Positions 57,847 through 64,000 of a stretch of DNA of 64,000 nucleotides are shown piece after piece. Numbering within the stretch: position 1 is the stretch's first letter; each line of letters starts with the position of its first letter. Below the pieces are notes generated by a model. The model saw only the letters and a program-made list of their open reading frames with translations, searched no databases and was not told where the DNA came from. Source of the stretch: Crenothrix sp. D3 (lineage in GTDB: Bacteria; Pseudomonadota; Gammaproteobacteria; Methylococcales; Methylomonadaceae); assembly GCA_002134785.1 (NCBI GenBank), contig MBQZ01000008.1, positions 1 through 64,000 of the forward strand, read 5' to 3'. Both the position numbers and the translations under genes were made by a program.

Positions 57847-58171
57847 TTATTCGGGGTTGCTAAATTAAGCTCTATAGGTCGAAATAAGCAATTGACATCT
57901 ACCTTACTTCCTCAGGGCTTTACGGTGCTTTTCTGGTAAAATGGACGTATGGCTCTTTTAAACATTTTGTTGCACAGAGCGGCTGGTATCCAAGTGTGGG
58001 GTGAGCTTGTACCTCCCGATGTATTAAGATATAGCTACATGAAACACGAATAGATTTTCTATCGCTTCCATGCGGCTTATTCGTTAGCGTACCCTCTATT
58101 TTTTATTTACAATGGATAAAAATTCTGACTGAGAGTCGTTATCCATTTTTATTAATAGTGAGGAGCAGATT
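57847..58171. other. intergenic region before nqrM
   Basis: About 325 bases without an open frame. An inverted repeat AATGGATAA/TTATCCATT (58111-58147) lies just before nqrM, with a T-rich right side. A TTTACGG..TAAAAT stretch near 57917-57944 could be a weak promoter. Whether a small RNA is made from here cannot be told. Confidence 0.4.
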
Positions 58172-58366
58172 ATGATGTATTTTATAGTGACTTTTGTAGT
58201 AATGTTAGCTGTCATTGCCATTATGGCAGTGGGTGTTATCTTTGGTAGACGCGCTATCAAAGGTTCTTGTGGTGGTGGCATGGATAAAGCTGCCTGTGTG
58301 TGTGTGGAAAAATGTGATAAAAGAAAGAAGCTGGACGCTGAAGCTGCCGAAGCGCAGTTAAGCTAA
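58172..58366 (+). CDS. nqrM: Na+-NQR maturation protein NqrM
   Basis: A 64-residue protein with one membrane segment followed by a cysteine-rich tail (SCGGGMDKAACVCVEKCDKRKK). This is the NqrM pattern, needed to deliver iron to the Na+-translocating NADH:quinone oxidoreductase. AGGAG precedes the start; the second ATG, at 58175, is equally possible. The nqr operon itself is not in the window. Confidence 0.85.
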   Translation: MMYFIVTFVVMLAVIAIMAVGVIFGRRAIKGSCGGGMDKAACVCVEKCDKRKKLDAEAAEAQLS

Positions 58367-58386
58367 GGATAAAGCGGTTAAAAATC

Positions 58387-58436
58387 ATCCACGAAAGGCA
58401 CGAATAGCCTATTAATTTCCCCTGCTTTTCGTGGAT
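58387..58436. repeat. inverted repeat ATCCACGAAA / TTTCGTGGAT
   Basis: A 10-bp perfect stem around a 30-base loop, 21 bases after the nqrM stop. It is similar to common CCACGAA-type dispersed repeats. Confidence 0.6.
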
Positions 58437-58468
58437 ACATAATAATAAAAAATAGTGAGGAGAATACT

Positions 58469-58864
58469 ATGCTAGCAAAAATTACCGTTGCCGATTACAT
58501 GACCAAAAGAGTCGTCACTCTGTCTAAGGATAGCCTTGTTATTGATGCTATTAAAACATTGCTGGATCATAAAATTACCTGCGCCCCTGTTATGGATGCA
58601 CAAGGACATTTGTTAGGGGTGTTTTCCGAAAAAGATAGCATTAAAGTGTTTCTAAAAAGTGTTTATAACCAAGATATGGGCGGCAAAGTAGGCGACTACA
58701 TGACTGCGGGTGTTATTAGCGTTGATGCGGATGCGAGTATTGTTGAATTAGCAGAAAAATTTGATCAGTCTTCAGTGAGAAGTTTCCCTGTGTTTGATGA
58801 TGGGAAATTTGTCGGTATTATCAGTCGTACTGATGTCTTAAAAGCATTAATCACGCTTAAATAA
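58469..58864 (+). CDS. CBS-domain protein
   Basis: A 131-residue protein made only of two CBS motifs (VADYMTKRVVTLSKDSLVIDAI... and VGDYMTAGVISVDADASIVELA...). Such stand-alone pairs bind adenine nucleotides and act as energy or redox sensors. GTGAGGAG precedes the ATG. The partner is unknown; it lies between nqrM and sbcB. Confidence 0.8.
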   Translation: MLAKITVADYMTKRVVTLSKDSLVIDAIKTLLDHKITCAPVMDAQGHLLGVFSEKDSIKVFLKSVYNQDMGGKVGDYMTAGVISVDADASIVELAEKFDQSSVRSFPVFDDGKFVGIISRTDVLKALITLK

Positions 58865-58876
58865 CGTTAGTAAGTC

Positions 58877-60325
58877 ATGACAACACAGACTTTTTATTGG
58901 CATGACTATGAAACTTTTGGTCTTGATCCGCAACGTGATCGCGCCGCGCAATTTGCAGGTGTGCGTACCGATGCGGATTTTAACGTTATTGATGAGCCGC
59001 TGGTGCTGTATTGCCAACCAGCGGCGGATTCATTGCCCCATCCTGATTCTTGCGTCATCACAGGTATTACCCCGCAAATCGCGCAGCAAAAAGGCGTATG
59101 TGAAGCGGAGTTTATTCGCCTTATACATGAACAACTTGCCCAGCCCAATACCTGCACGCTAGGTTATAACAACCTGCGTTTTGATGATGAAGTGACGCGG
59201 AACATTTTGTACCGCAATTTTTATGATCCATACACCCGCGAATGGCAAAATGGCAATTCACGTTGGGATTTAATTGATGTGGTTCGTGCCGCGCGTGCTT
59301 TGCGTCCAGACGGAATACAATGGGTAAACAATGCAGAAGGCAAACCTAGTTTTCGCCTAGATCAATTGACAGTCGCTAACGGTATTGCGCATGAAGGCGC
59401 ACATGACGCGCTGGCGGATGTGTATGCCACTATTGAATTAGCTAAGTTAATCAAACAAGCCCAGCCTAAATTGTTTCAATTTTTACTGGAAAACCGCGTT
59501 AAATCTAAAGTGCAAGATTTGTTGCAACTGGGTAGCTTTAAACCTGTGCTGCATATTTCAGGCAAATATAAAGCAGAAAAAAACTGTCTCGCGGTGGTAT
59601 TACCAATCTGCAAACACCCGACCAATCAAAACGGCGTGATTGTTTATGATTTATCGATTAATCCAGAAGCCTTGTTAAGCCTATCTGCCGCTGACATTCA
59701 GCAACGTTTATTCACGACTACCGCCGACTTGCCTGACGGTGTGGCGCGAATCCCATTAAAAACCGTGCATATTAATCGCTGTCCCGTATTAGCTCCGATT
59801 TCGGTACTAAAACCTGCCGATGCCGAACGTCTCAATATCGACTTGGTTACTTGTTTAGCTCATATTGAACTGATAAAAAATACAGCAGATTTAAGAGAAA
59901 AATTAACCGCCGTCTTTAGCAGTCACAGTCACGGTGATGGACAAGAAACAGACCCAGATTTGGCGATTTATAGCGGCGGTTTTTTTGCCGATGCCGATAA
60001 AGCCACAATGGCAAGAATTCGCACGTCATCACCTGAGCAACTCGCTACCAATTCGTTCAAATTCACTGACAAACGTTTAGCGGAAATGCTGTTTCGCTAC
60101 CGAGCGCGTAATTATCCTGACACGCTAAATGCAGAAGAACAGCAACAGTGGCAAGTATTTTGTAAAAACCACTTAACAGGTCAACAAGCCAGCGCAGGCA
60201 TGACTTTCGATGCTTATTTTGCGCGATTGAATGAATTGAAAACTGACGCGACTGTCAATCAGTCAATTGTTCAAACCTTGGAAACTTACGCACTTGAGAA
60301 GATGCAGCTATTGGGTATGAAGTAA
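58877..60325 (+). CDS. sbcB: exodeoxyribonuclease I
   Basis: A single-strand 3'-5' exonuclease used in repair and recombination. The DnaQ-like DEDD motifs start with WHDYETFGLDP, then TLGYNNLRFDDEV and HDALADVYATIELAKL. The C-terminal SH3-like and helical parts are present. At 482 residues it is complete. Confidence 0.94.
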   Translation: MTTQTFYWHDYETFGLDPQRDRAAQFAGVRTDADFNVIDEPLVLYCQPAADSLPHPDSCVITGITPQIAQQKGVCEAEFIRLIHEQLAQPNTCTLGYNNLRFDDEVTRNILYRNFYDPYTREWQNGNSRWDLIDVVRAARALRPDGIQWVNNAEGKPSFRLDQLTVANGIAHEGAHDALADVYATIELAKLIKQAQPKLFQFLLENRVKSKVQDLLQLGSFKPVLHISGKYKAEKNCLAVVLPICKHPTNQNGVIVYDLSINPEALLSLSAADIQQRLFTTTADLPDGVARIPLKTVHINRCPVLAPISVLKPADAERLNIDLVTCLAHIELIKNTADLREKLTAVFSSHSHGDGQETDPDLAIYSGGFFADADKATMARIRTSSPEQLATNSFKFTDKRLAEMLFRYRARNYPDTLNAEEQQQWQVFCKNHLTGQQASAGMTFDAYFARLNELKTDATVNQSIVQTLETYALEKMQLLGMK

Positions 60326-60358
60326 GCACGACAAATTTTTTATAACAGCAAGTTCACT

Positions 60359-61378
60359 ATGCAAATACAACACGCCTTACAAACCCTATTAAACCAACAA
60401 AACCTCAGTGCTGAACAAATGCGAGCAGTGATGCGCCTGATTATGACGGGTGGTGTTACCGATGCACAACTGGCAGGTTTTCTGATTGCCTTGCGGTGCA
60501 AAGGTGAAACCGTTGATGAAATTGCTGCCGCCGCTGAAATCATGCGCGAGTTAGCCACTAAAGTCAGCGTGACAGGTGAACATATTATTGACACTTGCGG
60601 CACAGGCGGTGATGGAGCAAATACCTTTAATATCTCTACTTGCTGCGCATTTGTGGTTGCAGCGGCAGGTGGACAAGTCGCTAAACACGGTAATCGCTCA
60701 GTATCCAGTCGTTGCGGTAGTGCGGATTTATTAGAAGCGGCAGGGATTAATCTTAATCTCACAGCGGCACAAGTGGCAGACTGTGTGGCTACCTTAGGAA
60801 TAGGTTTTTTATTCGCCCCGAATTATCACGGCGCAATGAAACACACAATTAATGTGCGCAAAGAAATGGGCGTAAGAACACTCTTTAATCTGTTGGGCCC
60901 GTTAGCCAATCCCGCAAGCGCACCGAATCAACTCATTGGTGTCTTTGCCAAACATTGGGTAGAACCCTTAGCGCAAGTATTAAAAAAACTGGGTAGTCAT
61001 CATGTGCTAGTGGTCAATGCAGAAGATGGCTTAGATGAAATCAGCATTGCCGCGCCCACTTACGTTGCCGAATTAAAAAACGGTATTGTCACAACGTACA
61101 CCATCACACCCGAACAATTTGGCTTTAGCCGTGCCAATCTAAGCGAATTAGCCGTTGAGAATGCCGCTGATAGCTTGGTGATGATTCAAGCGGTGCTGAA
61201 CAATCAAGCAGGTGCGGCACGCGACATTGTCCAACTCAATGCAGGCGCGGCAATTTATGCGGCAAATATCACCGACACCTTAGCGGCTGGTATTGAAACC
61301 GCAGGGCAAGTCATTACCAGTGGCGCGGCAAATGCTAAATTTGAAGCACTGATAGATTACTCAAATACATGGAAGTAG
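60359..61378 (+). CDS. trpD: anthranilate phosphoribosyltransferase
   Basis: The second step of tryptophan synthesis. [17 protein letters not shown] and [22 protein letters not shown] bind the phosphoribosyl pyrophosphate, and [11 protein letters not shown] is conserved. The length is 339. A palindrome separates it from trpC, 80 bp downstream. Confidence 0.96.
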   Translation: MQIQHALQTLLNQQNLSAEQMRAVMRLIMTGGVTDAQLAGFLIALRCKGETVDEIAAAAEIMRELATKVSVTGEHIIDTCGTGGDGANTFNISTCCAFVVAAAGGQVAKHGNRSVSSRCGSADLLEAAGINLNLTAAQVADCVATLGIGFLFAPNYHGAMKHTINVRKEMGVRTLFNLLGPLANPASAPNQLIGVFAKHWVEPLAQVLKKLGSHHVLVVNAEDGLDEISIAAPTYVAELKNGIVTTYTITPEQFGFSRANLSELAVENAADSLVMIQAVLNNQAGAARDIVQLNAGAAIYAANITDTLAAGIETAGQVITSGAANAKFEALIDYSNTWK

Positions 61379-61409
61379 ACGCTAATTCATCGCACTCTTA
61401 ATATTCACA

Positions 61410-61427
61410 GCGCGAATAAATTCGCGC
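61410..61427. repeat. palindrome between trpD and trpC
   Basis: GCGCGAA pairs with TTCGCGC around TAAA. It could be a transcript-modulating hairpin or one of the dispersed repeats; there is no T-run. Confidence 0.5.
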
Positions 61428-61458
61428 CGCCCCATTTTACCTAAACAGACAAAAAATC

Positions 61459-62259
61459 ATGACCAATACCCCCGATATTTTAAAAACCATCCTCGCCAAA
61501 AAAGCCGAAGAAGTTGCGAGACGCAAAGTAAGCACGCCCATAGAAATACTGGAAGACATTGCCAGTGGCGTAGAGCGTCCACGCGGTTTTGCTAATGCGT
61601 TACACAGTAAAATTCTGGCAAAAAAACCTGCGATTATTGCAGAAATTAAAAAAGCCTCCCCTAGTCAAGGCGTGATTAGAGAAAACTTCCACCCCGTCAC
61701 CATCGCCCAAGATTACGCCATGAACGGCGCGACCTGTTTATCCGTATTAACTGATAAAGAATTTTTTCAAGGCTCAGAAGCGTATTTAGATGCGGTAAGA
61801 AAACGCGTGCCACTGCCCGTATTACGCAAAGATTTCATGATTGATGCCTATCAAGTCCATGAAGCACGCGCCTTAGGTGCGGATTGTATTTTATTAATCG
61901 TCGCCGCGTTGGAAGACAAAGTTATGCACGAATTAGCAGAACTGTCTGCCAAATTGGGTATGGATGTCTTAGTTGAAGTGCATGATGCGGATGAATTACA
62001 ACGTGCGTTAACGCTGGATACCAAACTCATTGGCATCAATAATCGCAACCTTCGCACTTTTGCCACCGATTTACAAACCACCTTAACGCTGAAAAACAGC
62101 ATTCCAGACGACCGCTTAATCATCACCGAAAGCGGCATCCACACTACAAACGACGTACAACTGATGTTAGAAAATAATATTTACGGCTTTTTAGTCGGTG
62201 AAGTGTTTATGCGCGTTGAACAGTCGGGCAAAAAAATGCGGGAATTGTTCGCGTTGTAA
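61459..62259 (+). CDS. trpC: indole-3-glycerol phosphate synthase
   Basis: The fourth step of tryptophan synthesis, as a stand-alone protein with no fused Trp[62 protein letters not shown] and [15 protein letters not shown] are all seen. At 266 residues it is complete. Confidence 0.96.
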   Translation: MTNTPDILKTILAKKAEEVARRKVSTPIEILEDIASGVERPRGFANALHSKILAKKPAIIAEIKKASPSQGVIRENFHPVTIAQDYAMNGATCLSVLTDKEFFQGSEAYLDAVRKRVPLPVLRKDFMIDAYQVHEARALGADCILLIVAALEDKVMHELAELSAKLGMDVLVEVHDADELQRALTLDTKLIGINNRNLRTFATDLQTTLTLKNSIPDDRLIITESGIHTTNDVQLMLENNIYGFLVGEVFMRVEQSGKKMRELFAL

Positions 62260-62547
62260 TTTTCTTCATATTTGTTAAATAAGCCTAACTGCTAGATTTA
62301 TTTTCCATCATAAGGTTAAAACCAGTAGCTTTCAGCTGGTTAGCTTCAGTTGATAAAATAGCGCATTTTGAGGTGGATCATGGATTATAGGTATGGCAAT
62401 AAACAGCAACGAATCTGTTTGCTGAATATGCTCATTATGTAGCAGAAAACCTACAGAATTTTACCAAAATAACGACAAGTCCCTACGAAAAACAAACAAT
62501 TATGCTACAATCGAGCCGTTTTTTACTTAAATACACAGGGGGGCTTT

Positions 62548-63873
62548 ATGCCGCAGAATCGACGAAATATACCACTGTCTGTGATACTACTCTCACTGTC
62601 AGTTGGTAGTGGCTTAGCTCTAGCTGATGATGATGTAACAAAAAAAATTGAAGACGCGCTTAAAATTGGCAGAGATGGAGCAATTAAATTTGATACTCGC
62701 TATCGTTATGAAAACGTCAATCAAGATAACACCATTAATCCTGCGACTGGAAATCCATTACCTAGTGCAGTACAACCAAGAACGGCTAACGCCAACACTA
62801 TACGCACTCGCTTAGGTGTACTGTCACCGACTTATTATGGCGTACAGGGTTATGTCGAGTATGAAGGCACACACGCTTTACAATCCGACTACAATAACGG
62901 ACGCGGTAATAAACCGTGGTATTCAGTGGTTGCAGATCCTGGTTACAATGAACTTAATCAGTTATGGCTGAGTTATTCAGGCATTCCTGATACCGTTATC
63001 AAAGGCGGACGGCAACGTATTAGATTTGATGATGATCGCTTTATTGGCAACGTGGCATGGCGACAATTGGAAACTACATTTGACTCGGTATTAATTACCA
63101 ATAAATCAATTAACCATCTGGTTGTTAATGTCGGTTATATTGGTAACGTCAATACCTTTACCGCAACCACTGAACACATCAATGCTCCGATACTTAACCT
63201 TAATTACAACCTTGGTGATTACGGTCGGTTAATTGGCTATGGCTATTGGTTAGGTTATACAGACATGGACACCACGGCTAGAGAAGGTTCAACAGCCTCT
63301 AAATCAAATCAAACTTACGGTATTCGTTTTGTCAATAGCGATAAACCACCGAAATTTTTTGATAATTACAGTCTGTTGTACACAGCTGAATGGTCAATTC
63401 AGAAAGACTATCTCAACAGCCCTGTTAAGTACACAGCAAATCGTTATAACGTGATGGGGGGGTTTACCGCCTATAACTTTAGCTTTCAAGGTGCGATGGA
63501 ACAGCTAGATGGTCATGGTCTCAATCAAGCCTTTCAGACTCCACTGGGTACTAATCACGCGTTCCAAGGCTGGGCAGATTTATTCTTAGTAACACCAAAA
63601 GACGGTATTCGTGATGTGTTCGGTACTGTGACTGGCAAGTTTCTGGAAAATGACAGTCTTGTCGTTTCTGGTACTTTTCATGCTTTTTCTGATGATACAG
63701 GTCAAATTAACTACGGCAAGGAATGGGATTTTCAAGCTGAGCAAAAATTTGGTAAACATTATTCCGTATTGGCAAAATACGCTTATTTTGATAATGCCCA
63801 AGGTAAAACTGGCTTTAGTCCTAATGCGACCGATACCCAAAAAGTATGGGTACAAGGAACAGTTAGCTTCTAG
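62548..63873 (+). CDS. alginate-export-like outer-membrane porin
   Basis: A 441-residue protein with a signal peptide (ending ...SGLALADDD), then a barrel in which the strand FDTRYRYENVNQDN opens the family domain. AQPRTANANTIRTRLG-like VQPRTANANTIRTRLGV and GGRQRIRFDDDRFIGNVAWRQ are typical of the alginate_exp/AlgE-like family. The C-terminal residue is phenylalanine. The 288-bp leader (62260-62547) has a TACAAT-like -10 (62511) but no clear -35. The substrate is unknown. Confidence 0.8.
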   Translation: MPQNRRNIPLSVILLSLSVGSGLALADDDVTKKIEDALKIGRDGAIKFDTRYRYENVNQDNTINPATGNPLPSAVQPRTANANTIRTRLGVLSPTYYGVQGYVEYEGTHALQSDYNNGRGNKPWYSVVADPGYNELNQLWLSYSGIPDTVIKGGRQRIRFDDDRFIGNVAWRQLETTFDSVLITNKSINHLVVNVGYIGNVNTFTATTEHINAPILNLNYNLGDYGRLIGYGYWLGYTDMDTTAREGSTASKSNQTYGIRFVNSDKPPKFFDNYSLLYTAEWSIQKDYLNSPVKYTANRYNVMGGFTAYNFSFQGAMEQLDGHGLNQAFQTPLGTNHAFQGWADLFLVTPKDGIRDVFGTVTGKFLENDSLVVSGTFHAFSDDTGQINYGKEWDFQAEQKFGKHYSVLAKYAYFDNAQGKTGFSPNATDTQKVWVQGTVSF

Positions 63874-63897
63874 TTGACCGATAAAACAAAGTAGTCA

Positions 63898-63925
63898 GGG
63901 AGTACAAACCTAGGTTTGTACTCCC
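63898..63925. repeat. palindromic repeat after the porin gene
   Basis: GGGAGTACAAACCT pairs perfectly with AGGTTTGTACTCCC, 28 bases. It shares its 20-bp core with 6546-6565 and could act as a terminator hairpin. Confidence 0.8.
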
Positions 63926-63934
63926 AACAACACA

Positions 63935-64000
63935 CTATACTAAGTCAAACTCGACTGGATTTAGTCCTAGTTCTTTCGCTATTTTCGCCGCAATCTTCTT
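63935..64000 (-). CDS. C-terminal end of a minus-strand protein cut by the window edge
   Basis: On the minus strand the frame from the edge reads KKIAAKIAKELGLNPVEFDL and stops with TAG at 63935. The helical, charged end looks like real protein and the other two frames are poorer. Too short to identify. Confidence 0.4.
   Translation of the reverse strand, partial: KKIAAKIAKELGLNPVEFDLV

Noticed and set aside
62260-62547. Riboswitch or small gene in the porin leader
   Set aside because: No known riboswitch consensus or ribosome-bound frame could be made out.

Overview
The window reads as a chromosome segment from a gammaproteobacterium. Supporting this are conserved gene runs: exbB-exbD-lpxK-ycaR-kdsB, rlmN-pilF-hisS-yfgM-bamB-der, metY-rimP-nusA-infB-rbfA and truB-rpsO-pnp. 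Family members such as AcnB, UbiK, NqrM, ZapE, BamB and an iron-sulfur FNR agree. The moderate AT content, the many short palindromic repeats and the numerous decayed insertion sequences would suit a Methylococcales- or Thiotrichales-like lineage. That placement is inference from style only.

Layout. 1-1170: transposase fragment, truncated gene start and repeat remains. 1170-8640: cyclic-nucleotide/rhodanese protein, msrA, hslO, a lipoprotein, ssb, a TPR lipoprotein, prmB, aroC. 8763-10670: an AT-rich two-gene island with an EVE/PUA-like plus AAA ATPase and a PD-(D/E)XK-like nuclease, a candidate defence pair. 10784-13325: an MFS transporter, then decayed cyclase and IS3 remnants. 13326-23201: exbBD, lipid A/KDO genes, ndk, rlmN and the bamB-der run. 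23308-37709: tpx, acnB, lpxC, zapE, trkAH, speE, ubiK, comM and a membrane class III cyclase. 37975-42488: a restriction-modification region in which one long methylase/specificity enzyme is split in two by a nested antitoxin-toxin (PIN) pair. 42489-51500: the truB-rpsO-pnp and metY-rimP-nusA-infB-rbfA blocks, in permuted order relative to Escherichia coli. 51577-57846: an outer-membrane protein, a graveyard of IS remnants, an EAL-GGDEF regulator flanked by two copies of a small inverted-repeat element, an FNR regulator, and two small exported proteins facing away from a perfect FNR box. 58172-64000: nqrM, a CBS protein, sbcB, trpD, trpC and an alginate-export-like porin.

The most unusual features are: (1) the antitoxin-toxin pair placed at the junction of a split restriction-modification polypeptide, all four genes being translationally packed; (2) palindromic repeats that also occur between genes but sit in frame inside kdsB and the second restriction-modification half; (3) the twin miniature elements around the EAL-GGDEF gene, one with an intact 10-bp target duplication; (4) the ATPase-nuclease pair. 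No CRISPR array, rRNA or riboswitch was recognised. One tRNA, the initiator tRNA, is present.
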